The notes beneath the pieces are model-generated. The model had not been told where the DNA came from. It saw nothing but the letters and a program-made list of their open reading frames with translations, and searched no databases. This document shows positions 26,085 to 34,000 of a stretch of DNA of 62,876 nucleotides, one piece after another. The stretch is taken from assembly GCA_905478775.1 (NCBI GenBank), contig CAJQKB010000029.1:1-62876 (forward strand), written 5' to 3'. Both the position numbers and the translations under genes were made by a program. Positions within the stretch are counted from its first letter, which is position 1. Every line of letters begins with the position of its first letter. This stretch comes from an uncultured Opitutales bacterium (GTDB taxonomy: Bacteria; Verrucomicrobiota; Verrucomicrobiia; Opitutales; Seribacteraceae).

Positions 26085-26211
26085 GCTACATGGATGTAGC
26101 CTCATTAAAATTTGGTTCAATCCACAGGAGGTCGATTAGAATCACAACCATCAATTTTGCCTAATTGGCATTTTTAACAATTTTGTTGTGATATTTATTC
26201 AAGACTATCTA
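26085..26211 (+). promoter_or_regulatory. Conserved structured 5' leader, cassette B
   Basis: Hairpin 1 is GCTACA-TGGA-TGTAGC (26085-26100), perfect here, with G-C in cassette A replaced by A-T at the fourth pair. The 36-nt block (26116-26151) contains AGGAGG at 26125-26130. Stem 2, ATCACAAC (26141-26148) with GTTGTGAT (26185-26192), is identical to cassette A. The inner hairpin is TGCC-TAATT-GGCA (26158-26170), unrelated in sequence to the AATGTC/GACATT of cassette A. The 27 bases from GTTGTGAT to 26211 are identical in both copies, then identity drops sharply. Confidence 0.6.
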
Positions 26212-26232
26212 AAAACGGATGAAAACTTAATG

Positions 26233-26475
26233 ATGAGTTCTGATTCTACTCATTTGAGTTCAAACTCCAGTAATCAGAGTGTGGTTATTACATTCCCCAC
26301 AGATCCAACTGAGGTAGTCTCCAAAGAAGAAATTGGTAAATGGGTAGACTTGTTAATGGAAATGCCGGAACTTGGGAATTCCGATGCTGATTTCATCAAC
26401 AAGGGACTTGAGCAATTCGATGATCCCTTGTGCTGTGTTGCAGAAAAAATTCTTTCAGAAGAAAATTTAAGATAG
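26233..26475 (+). CDS. Small acidic protein, cassette B (paralog of cassette A product)
   Basis: The protein is 80 residues from the ATG at 26233 (95 from the GTG at 26188). Identical blocks with the upstream copy are KEEIGKWVD, LMEMPE, DDPL, CVAE and ILSEE, while the first 28 residues have diverged: a sign of selection on the protein, not a recent copying event. There is no signal peptide or membrane segment. It converges on sixA with 3 bp between the stops. A FlgM-like role is proposed on the same grounds as for the upstream copy and is unproven. Confidence 0.7.
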   Translation: MSSDSTHLSSNSSNQSVVITFPTDPTEVVSKEEIGKWVDLLMEMPELGNSDADFINKGLEQFDDPLCCVAEKILSEENLR

Positions 26476-26478
26476 AAT

Positions 26479-26967
26479 TCAATTTTTTTTGGGATATTCA
26501 AAATTTTCGATTGCACAACTTCCCACTTCGAGAAAATTCCATTTATCGGTTTTACTACTTAAAATTACCACTCCACATGTTGGGATACTTGAGATTGAAC
26601 TCGATCCCAATAAGTTCGCGAGATGGGTAATGGTTGGGTTGTGAAATACTAAAGCAACGGAACTTATTTCTGAGGGAAATGTTTGAATTTTATCCAAAAT
26701 TGTAGAGGTGGATCCTTCGTATAGTAGTTTGTCATATTCTACTCTTTGTAAAGGACACCATTGAGCTTTAATTAATGCGATTGTTTCTTTTGCTCGGCAT
26801 GCAGTCGAAGAAATAATTTTTTCTGGAGAAGCGTAAAGGGATTTTAGTGTTTTGCCCATATTGGGGGCATCTTGTAGCCCTCTTGCATTTAATGTTCGTT
26901 CGTGATCTTGAATTTGGCTGTTGTCCCAAGAAGACTTTGCATGTCGAATTAAGAATAGGTTTTTCAT
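26479..26967 (-). CDS. sixA: SixA-type phosphohistidine phosphatase
   Basis: Histidine phosphatase superfamily, 162 residues from the ATG at 26967. The catalytic His is in FLIRHAKSSW (SixA-type RHxxS), the second His in VFHNPTI, and Arg in the RAKETI helix. SixA proteins remove phosphate from His of phosphotransfer domains or NPr. The longer frame from 27057 adds a stretch that would cover the promoter and start of the divergent lipoprotein gene, so I use the internal ATG. The target is unknown. Confidence 0.88.
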   Translation of the reverse strand: MKNLFLIRHAKSSWDNSQIQDHERTLNARGLQDAPNMGKTLKSLYASPEKIISSTACRAKETIALIKAQWCPLQRVEYDKLLYEGSTSTILDKIQTFPSEISSVALVFHNPTITHLANLLGSSSISSIPTCGVVILSSKTDKWNFLEVGSCAIENFEYPKKN

Positions 26968-27022
26968 TGCGGTAAGTTTTTTTCGTATTGCACGAGTCGG
27001 ACTATTCTTCACCATATCAATT

Positions 27023-27592
27023 ATGAGATCAATTATTCTTTCGTTCGTATGGATCACTTTTTACTTGGGGGGATGTAGTGATCAGGATCCCGAATCTGAC
27101 ACTCAAAACACAGAAACCGCTTTCATTGAAGTAGAGAAGAGCGAAGATTTGGTGATCGATGATCGATTTAGTTCAAAAGATCGTGATGTAGTCAAAATAT
27201 TTGCCGATTTTGAAAAACCGATTGCGACCTTTCCCACGATTGAGCAACGCGAAGCAGTTACCCAAAAAAATGGTCGTCTATATCGTAAAGATTTATGGGA
27301 CGAACCTTTTACCGGTACTGTGATTGAAAATTTCTCCGATGGATCACTTTCGTTAAAAACCTCTTATTACAGAGGATTACCCCATGGGCAACAAGTCAGG
27401 AATTTCTCCGATGGGCAAAGAGCCCTTGAGGCAAACTTTGATCAAGGTGTCCTTGTGGGGGTTAAATCGAGATGGTGGCCCAATGGAGTAATAAGGGAAG
27501 AGGCTTACTGGAGTGAAGGGAAGTATATTGGACGTCGTTTGTGGGATCGAACTGGACGACTAATAAAAGAGGAAATTACACCTCAAAGTTAG
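27023..27592 (+). CDS. Lipoprotein with MORN-like repeat variants
   Basis: The protein is 189 residues from the ATG at 27023. A signal peptide ends in the lipobox YLGGC, so the mature protein is lipid-anchored through Cys. After an acidic linker there are repeats of the form GxxxxxxNFSDGxLxLxxxYxxGLxHGxxxxNFSDG, then WWPNGxIREEAYWxEG, the MORN variant seen in bacterial antitoxin-like and surface proteins. A related but shorter lipoprotein occurs at 45713-46129. It is divergent from sixA, and its stop overlaps the convergent gene at 27589 by 4 bp. Function unknown. Confidence 0.82.
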   Translation: MRSIILSFVWITFYLGGCSDQDPESDTQNTETAFIEVEKSEDLVIDDRFSSKDRDVVKIFADFEKPIATFPTIEQREAVTQKNGRLYRKDLWDEPFTGTVIENFSDGSLSLKTSYYRGLPHGQQVRNFSDGQRALEANFDQGVLVGVKSRWWPNGVIREEAYWSEGKYIGRRLWDRTGRLIKEEITPQS

Positions 27593-28482
27593 CTTCTTAC
27601 TTTTTCACTTTCCTGAATTTTTGATACATACTCAGAAAAGTCTCCGACTCGGATAATGGATAGGTTCTCAATCACCTGCCTTCTTTCAATTGCACGAAGT
27701 AATTCGAATGATTCGTCGCTTATGTCGTCTGGCACTACTACGACGAGATGACGTGACTGGAGTCTGAAATTGGTATCGCTCAGTGTTTGAATTAAAGAAA
27801 TTTCGTCACTATTTTCCCAAGTATTTCTAATTTCAACTCCAAGTGATAAGGAAGGAATCCACAAATCTGTTTCGCCGACTGAGTATCTCTTTCTTACCTC
27901 CAATTTAAGGGCCAATAACTTGTATTCACAAATATGAATCAGATCCATAATCGAAGCAGAATTACTTAATAATGATTCTTTTTCTTTTAGCACAAGGGAT
28001 GAAAGGTAGGCGATCAAGTCGCCATGATGAAGCATCTGCATTCTTTCTCTCGCAAAACTCCGCAGGTGAGGATCTGGAAAGAGAGTGTCCAAAGAGAGTG
28101 TCTCGTTGTTATTTTGTGCTGGATTGAATGTTTTGTTTTCAATTTTTAAAATAGCAGGTTCAAGGTCTTCTGGAAAAGGAATCGTATGGACGCGAAGATC
28201 GTAACTCGCTTGCTTTCTAGACATTTCGCTCAGCTTCTCTCGAAGCCATATACCAAGGTAGAAAACATTTTTATTATTTTCATATCCAACTTCTCTGTAT
28301 CTTTTTACTTTTTCCCTGAATGCAAATACGCCCTTATCATAGTACTCGTATGGTCCATCCAATTTATTTACCGATGCGGCAACTTCTTCAATTAAGTCTC
28401 GATCATCTTTCCAGTCTCTTCTCCTCCGGTGGTAAACTGGGGTTCCAATCGTCGATGCTCTCGGTCTTTCAAATCTAGGCAT
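27589..28482 (-). CDS. Unknown protein, possible PD-(D/E)XK-like nuclease fold
   Basis: I do not recognise the family of this 297-residue protein. The N-terminus is Arg-rich (HRRRRDWKDDRDL). The C-terminal third reads GETDLWIPSLSLGVEIRN, then a long helix and HLVVVVPDDISDESF, followed by IENLSIIRVGDF. An Asp, a hydrophobic strand and E-x-R, then an alternating strand-helix-strand pattern, is what a PD-(D/E)XK endonuclease core looks like, with Arg in place of Lys. Without a profile search this is only a suggestion. No signal peptide is present, so it is cytoplasmic. There is no partner methylase or toxin gene nearby. Confidence 0.7.
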   Translation of the reverse strand: MPRFERPRASTIGTPVYHRRRRDWKDDRDLIEEVAASVNKLDGPYEYYDKGVFAFREKVKRYREVGYENNKNVFYLGIWLREKLSEMSRKQASYDLRVHTIPFPEDLEPAILKIENKTFNPAQNNNETLSLDTLFPDPHLRSFARERMQMLHHGDLIAYLSSLVLKEKESLLSNSASIMDLIHICEYKLLALKLEVRKRYSVGETDLWIPSLSLGVEIRNTWENSDEISLIQTLSDTNFRLQSRHLVVVVPDDISDESFELLRAIERRQVIENLSIIRVGDFSEYVSKIQESEKVRS

Positions 28483-28593
28483 TTTTATAGAATAAGATAA
28501 TTTAAGAACACTTTCAATCTATATTATGTCAGGAATTTTAAAGTTTTCATATTGTTGCATTGAATAGGGAAGAGTGTTTGAATTCAATTCCTT

Positions 28594-29319
28594 ATGAGAA
28601 TCATAAAAGTTGAATTTTTCTTTAGTGTTTTTTTATTACTGCTGATTTCTTTAACTGATTCTTTCGGAGAATTAAACAAATCACAAGTTTCCCCGTCCGG
28701 AAACGAAGCAAATAGCACACTGTTAAAGCAAGAGGTTATTAGAGTTATTAAACCTGGAGTCTTTGACTACCAATCACAGGATTACATGGTTCGGATGAGA
28801 GTATGGGGAGTTGAGTTTCCTAAGCGGGAACAACCTGGTTACAATGAGGCACTCACATTTAGTGAACAAAAACTCTTATCTGTCTCCCCGAAAATTCAAA
28901 TAAGGCAAGAATTTGATTTGCAAAATTTGAAAGTGGTGGAAGTTACCATCATGAATGGGCAGATGAATTTTAGTAGGGAGGCTATTTCGCTTGGAATTGG
29001 CTGGCATTCAGAAAAAGAATCGAACCGTTACGGTCCTTTTGTAATCGCTCAGCTAAAAGCGAAAAGATTAAATTTAGGAATTTGGGCTAATAATTTTAAC
29101 TACAAGCAAATTCAATCCCCTTCTTCCATACCCACACCTCGGCTTCCCGGAATGTACAATAGCCAAAGATCTTTCGTCCCATCGCTTAGTTTTTGGGTGA
29201 CTACTTTTGGAAAGATTCACCGACCAGGGTGCTCTTTTTATCAAAGAGGGCGGGGGAATTTGACCTCAAAACCCCAAGGACTTGATTGTCGAATATGTGG
29301 AGGTCGGAACTCGAAATAA
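28594..29319 (+). CDS. Exported staphylococcal-nuclease-like protein with C-terminal Cys/His motif
   Basis: The protein has 241 residues. The first 25 form a signal peptide (FFFSVFLLLLISL). Residues 50-165 match the SNase (OB-fold) pattern: VRMRVWGVEFPKREQPGYNEA corresponds to the RLxGIDAPE...EA block, and SREAISLGIGWHSE...KRLNLGIWAN to the C-terminal helix block. The metal-site Asp of DAPE is replaced by Glu, and the Glu of the EA loop is kept, so activity is uncertain. The C-terminal HRPGCSFYQRGRG...CRICGG is a likely zinc site (His plus three Cys). Secreted nuclease or a binding protein derived from one. Confidence 0.78.
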   Translation: MRIIKVEFFFSVFLLLLISLTDSFGELNKSQVSPSGNEANSTLLKQEVIRVIKPGVFDYQSQDYMVRMRVWGVEFPKREQPGYNEALTFSEQKLLSVSPKIQIRQEFDLQNLKVVEVTIMNGQMNFSREAISLGIGWHSEKESNRYGPFVIAQLKAKRLNLGIWANNFNYKQIQSPSSIPTPRLPGMYNSQRSFVPSLSFWVTTFGKIHRPGCSFYQRGRGNLTSKPQGLDCRICGGRNSK

Positions 29320-29327
29320 TTAAAAAA

Positions 29328-29351
29328 TTTAAAAAAATGTGTTTTTTTAAA
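29328..29351 (+). terminator. A/T hairpin after the SNase-like gene
   Basis: TTTAAAAAAA-TGTG-TTTTTTTAAA, a perfect 10-bp inverted repeat beginning 9 bp after the stop codon, with a T run on its 3' arm. It could act as a terminator on either strand, but contains almost no G/C. Confidence 0.4.
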
Positions 29352-29393
29352 GCGTAGTATTGTAGAATTCGCAAAAACTTATATACAACCCTT

Positions 29394-30587
29394 ATGTATT
29401 TACCAAATATCAACGAATTCCCAAAGTTTTCTTTAAAGCGTCTTCTCAGTACCTGTTTTGGCAATAATGATTCAGGAGGGAAACAAATCTGCATATTAAT
29501 TGATCTTCCTGACCTTGCTTTGATGCACGGGCACAAATTTTTGGATTCTAGCGAGTTTTCTGTTCAGAAGTATGCACACGATGTCTTTCTTCGAGATTTA
29601 AAAAACGGAGTATCACAGGATCTCAATTATTCGGGCAATGACATATTTGCATTCAAAACTACTGGCGGAAGCAACCTAGATCCGGAGGATGCAGCAACTA
29701 ATTTCAACGGTGATTCTCTTTCCTTGGAAAATGATATTTATCCAAAATATGATATCATACTTGCGATTACTGATTATTCATTAACTGCACCATTAACTGC
29801 TTCTGCTAAGATTCATGGCTTTCGTGGTGCTACACTGCATGGTGTTAATGATATAATTTTGAACTCAGGTTTAGCGGTTGATTACAATGAAATCAGCAAA
29901 CAATCTGAACTCTTTAGGAGTGTATTAGATCAGTCTGATTCCTTTGAACTCGACTTTGAAGTGTTGGGGAAAAAGTCTACACTCACAATCAATTGCCAAA
30001 ACCAATCGGCTCAGAAAAGTCATGGTCTTTGCCCAGGGGGGATACCCGATGTTGCAAATCTTCCCGCCGGTGAAGTTTATTTTGTTCCCACATCTGCCTC
30101 GGGATCATTTCCATTTCGTTTTTCGGACGGTACGCTCGCCCAGATGGAGGTTGATAACGGAGCAATTATTAATGCCTCGCTCGTTCGAGGAGATCAACAG
30201 AAAGTTGATGACCGCAACCAGCAACTCAAGGAAGATCCTGCAACCGGTATAATCGGAGAACTTGGCTTTGGTACTCAATTACTACCTTTCTCTGGTAAAG
30301 ATATTCAAGATGAGAAAATACTCGGTACTTGTCATGTTGCCACCGGACGGAGCGATCATTTAGGAGGTTCATTAACCCCTGACCTTTTCAATTCACGGAT
30401 GAATGCATCGCATGATGATATTTTATATGCACCACCAAAGACTCCTGAAATTAATGTTTCGGAAGTAAGAATGAACAAAAATGGGGAGAGTATTAGTATT
30501 TTAAAGGACTTTCAGCCCACTGCTTTTTTACTGGATCATCTCTCCTCTGAGTATCCGGTTGAAAAATTTCTAACCAGTGTTTCCTAA
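29394..30587 (+). CDS. M29-like (leucyl aminopeptidase/NicX-type) metalloprotein
   Basis: This 397-residue protein has a C-terminal half following the M29-type pattern: NLPAGEVYFVPT, a GELGFGT block, DEKILGTCHVATG and a late His-Asp pair (NASHDDIL). These supply Glu, Glu, His and Asp metal ligands as in M29 aminopeptidases and 2,5-dihydroxypyridine dioxygenase NicX. Overall similarity to the M29 gene at 21576 is low, so it belongs to a distant branch and its reaction is unknown. The N-terminal half is unassigned. It overlaps the small basic-protein gene by 11 bp. Confidence 0.72.
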   Translation: MYLPNINEFPKFSLKRLLSTCFGNNDSGGKQICILIDLPDLALMHGHKFLDSSEFSVQKYAHDVFLRDLKNGVSQDLNYSGNDIFAFKTTGGSNLDPEDAATNFNGDSLSLENDIYPKYDIILAITDYSLTAPLTASAKIHGFRGATLHGVNDIILNSGLAVDYNEISKQSELFRSVLDQSDSFELDFEVLGKKSTLTINCQNQSAQKSHGLCPGGIPDVANLPAGEVYFVPTSASGSFPFRFSDGTLAQMEVDNGAIINASLVRGDQQKVDDRNQQLKEDPATGIIGELGFGTQLLPFSGKDIQDEKILGTCHVATGRSDHLGGSLTPDLFNSRMNASHDDILYAPPKTPEINVSEVRMNKNGESISILKDFQPTAFLLDHLSSEYPVEKFLTSVS

Positions 30588-30927
30588 CAGAAGATTTTTT
30601 TTATTTTATTTAACAGGATTTTTCCTGTTCACAGTTTCTGCTTTTGGCTTTCGACAAGCACCTTCTGTCCCTCGTGCACCCTCAGTCAGTAAAGTTCGTA
30701 CTGTTCCAAACTTCGGTGCCTTCAAGCGTGCACCCTTCGTACCCTCCGCTCGAATTGCTCGAAAATCACCAGGCGCTCCTCGTTCTCCCACTGCTAGATA
30801 TCCAAAGCGTGTCAAGCGCCCACCTTTAGTTAAACGTCCTAAGCCGGTCAGAAACACTCCGTTTGTTCAACGTGTGCCTACATCCAAAAGAGTTCCTTAT
30901 GTAAGACGAGTACCGAAGAGGTCATGA
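30577..30927 (+). CDS. Secreted Arg/Pro/Lys-rich basic protein
   Basis: The protein has 116 residues, starting at a GTG at 30577 inside the end of the previous gene. A signal peptide covers residues 1-24 (FFLFYLTGFFLFTVSAFG). The mature part is about half Pro, Arg, Lys, Val and Ser in a loose 6-8-residue period (APSVPRAPSV, KRVKRPPLVKRP, RVPTSKRVPYVRRVP) with hardly any acidic residues. It is therefore disordered and strongly basic. It lies 84 bp before the giant, largely acidic surface protein gene. Binding to anionic surface polymers or to that protein is possible but unproven. Confidence 0.68.
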   Translation: MFPNRRFFLFYLTGFFLFTVSAFGFRQAPSVPRAPSVSKVRTVPNFGAFKRAPFVPSARIARKSPGAPRSPTARYPKRVKRPPLVKRPKPVRNTPFVQRVPTSKRVPYVRRVPKRS

Positions 30928-30938
30928 GTTAGATCCTT

Positions 30939-30965
30939 CCGAGTTCACTCGGGCAAAATTTTTCC
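30939..30965 (+). terminator. Intrinsic-terminator-like hairpin after the basic-protein gene
   Basis: CCGAG-TTCA-CTCGG forms a 5-bp stem (six with a T-G pair), followed by GCAAAATTTTT. It lies 12 bp after the stop codon and 46 bp before the giant gene, which suggests separate transcription of the latter. Confidence 0.5.
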
Positions 30966-31010
30966 CTAAAAGCTTTGCAATACGACCTTATATTTAGGAG
31001 GTTATTGTTA

Positions 31011-34000
31011 ATGTTTGTGCGCTTACCTATTTTTGCTCGTTGGAGTAATTGCATCCTCGTTTTTTGCAAAAGGTTGCTGGTTTGTTTGTTTTTGCTTTTT
31101 TTGTCTCAGCACAGAGGGTATTCGAGCAACCAAGATGGTAGTATGAACCAGACATATTCGGTGGATTGGAATGGTACGGTCTTCTTAGTGAGTGGGGATG
31201 GGTTTTTGAATTCATCCTTTCCCACTTTGTCATTATACGAAAATAATTATTATGTTTTTAACAATAACAGCACTGGGGAGTTTCGTTTTTCTGTAGGAGA
31301 AGATAACAATACTCAATATTCAGGCCTTGATGTTTGGAACAACGGGTCTTACAGCAGTGACGAATATTTGTTGTACTCCCCTGAGTTAAATTCTTCCCGA
31401 ATCCTTTACTACTTCAATCCCAAAGATAACGCTTCGGTTGGCCAAATTAATATTTCTCCTCATGATTCACAATTTTTTCATCCCCAAGTTAATGTAACTT
31501 CTTTTAAATTTGGTCAATCGGTTGCAATTAATGATTGGAACCAAACTATTATTGGTTCCCCGGGGGAGACAATATCTCATGACGGTGCAATTCATGTTTT
31601 CAATAAAGAAGTAAATGGAAGTTACTCTTACCTTGAAGAAATTGTTCCTCCTGTGCTGGGTCAAAATGGCCAGTTTGGCCATGCATTGGAAGTAGAAAAC
31701 CAATTTCTTTTTGTGAGTTCGCCTGATAGTTCGACTTATTCCGGTTTAGTCGATGTTTTTACTCGCGAATCGAATGGAAGTTATGGATTTACGGAAAGCC
31801 TGAATACCTTTGCAGATAATTTGGACAGTTTTGGTTGGGATATTTCTGCCTCTGGTAACTATTTGGCAGTCAGCTCACGACAATCCATCAACAATGGTGG
31901 TGGTAAAATCTCAATTTTCGAAAATAATGGTACGAATTGGGGTAATGTTACTGTTTTACGTGCAGATGATAATCAAAGTAATGATGAATTTGGTTACTCA
32001 TTAAACCTTTCTGGTTCTCGTCTACTTGTAGGTGCACCGAAAGCGGACGCTAATGGTACTGATTCGGGAGCAGCCTACATTTTTGAGCAAAATGGATCGG
32101 GATGGAATCAAACTGCAAAGCTATCTCCGAGTGGTTTATCGGCTGGCGATGAGTTTGGATATTCAGTCTCGTTAGCAAATAATTTGGCCTTCGTCGGAGC
32201 GAGGCAAAAAGATGGAAATAGAACTAATGCGGGAGCGGTTTATATTTTTCATCTTAATGGACTGAACTGGGAGCAGGTTTCAATAATTTATCCACCCCAA
32301 GACCAATCCAATCAGTTTTTTTCTTCTGACTTGAAAGTAAACTCGGATATTCTTGCTGTCTCCTCACCCAGTCAGGGTGAGGGGTATGTATATTTATATC
32401 GTGTGGAAAACAATGGTTCGAATATTTCATTGATTTCGAGCCTGGGTCTTGATGAGGCCAATTCCACGGATCAGGGTTTTCTTTCTATCGCATTGAAAAA
32501 TGGAACCGCGATAGTTGGAATTCCTGGAGATAGTACTTTTGCGGATGTCGGTGGTGGTGCTTTGGCGTTTCATAATGATGCATGGCAAATGAAGGTTTTA
32601 CCCGAGTTGGCGCCGATTATTGATCATAATGCATCGAGAAATCATACTATCGCGGAAGATAGTGGAATCTATCAATATGACTTCAACGGTTCACATCCAT
32701 TTGATTCAAATTTGATTTGGTCTCTATCCCTCCATCCAGATGGTAATGCAAGTTTTGATTTAAATTCTACTACTGGCATGTTTTCTTACACTCCAGATGG
32801 CAATTTTAGTGGAATTCATGAATTTCAAGCGACTCTTTCAAATGAAAATTACTTCGATGTAGTTGATTTTAATGTAACAGTCACACCGGTTCAGGATGCT
32901 CCAATATTTATTACCACCTCTCTTCCGTCAGGCATGGAAGGAGATGATTATAACCAAACTATCTCCGTTTTTGACGCCGATGATGATGACAACCTATCTT
33001 TGAGTTATAACTCGGCTTTAGTGGGTTTAAACGTATCCGGGTTTAATATTGTTGGAGTTCCGGATGGAGGAAGTGCGAATGGACAAGCATATCAGGATTA
33101 TAATGTTACTCTTTCGCTTAATGACGGGAATGTTAGTGTCCAAGGAATATTCGATATTCGGATTCTCAAGCGCAATAACCCGCCACAAATTTGGGTGAAC
33201 GGAGATTCTAATCTATCAGTTTTACCTGATATTACTCTAAGTGAGGATTTTAATGAGACTACTTGGTATGCCTCTTTACCATTTTTAGACTACAATGATT
33301 CAGACGGTCATTTGGTTGATCTTAATGTGACCGTTTATCCAACCTATGGGAATCTGACTTGGGACATTAATGCAACCGATTTGAACAGGAGTATTTCCTA
33401 TACTCCGCTTGTACCTCATTTCAATGGAATTGATTCCTTTACGATGATTTTAAGAGATATTGAAGGGGAGGGAAATAAATCTACTGTATTAACTTTTAAC
33501 TTGGTGGTTTCTCCAGTCAATGACCCACCAGTAATTTCGTCTGTGCCTTCCTCCACTGTCGTAAATGAAGGTGATATGTTTCATTACCCACTGGTGTTAT
33601 TGGACCCAGATCTTAGCGATGTGGGAAGCACGGAGGTGCTCAATGTGACGGTTGAGAACCTTCCTCCCAGTGGATGGTTGGAATACAATTCCACCACTCA
33701 GATTTTATCGGGTACGCCATCTTGGTCGGACTATGAGGACGCGGGACCGAGGCTAATAGTCATTAAGGTGTTTGATCATGCTGGATTGGAGGATACTCAA
33801 GCATTTACCCTTCAAGTTATCCCTGATAACTATCCACCAGTGATAACACAGGGGGCGACTTTCTCAACCTCCCTGAATGAGGATTCAGTTCTCAATACGT
33901 GGAGTGGGCTTGATTTATCCGTTACAGGATTAGACCAGACCTTGGGTACTTTAACTTGGGCAATTTCACAGCAGGCCCAAAATGGAACCGCATCGGTTAC

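Noticed and set aside
30606-30857. 83-codon frame on the minus strand opposite the basic protein gene
   Set aside because: It is a mirror of the repetitive Pro/Arg codons, has no signal of its own, and the plus frame has a clear signal peptide.
30970-31010. TAAAAGCT before the giant gene as a sigma-28 promoter
   Set aside because: Neither 10-, 11- nor 12-bp spacing gives a CCGAT-like -10; only a good Shine-Dalgarno sequence is supported here.
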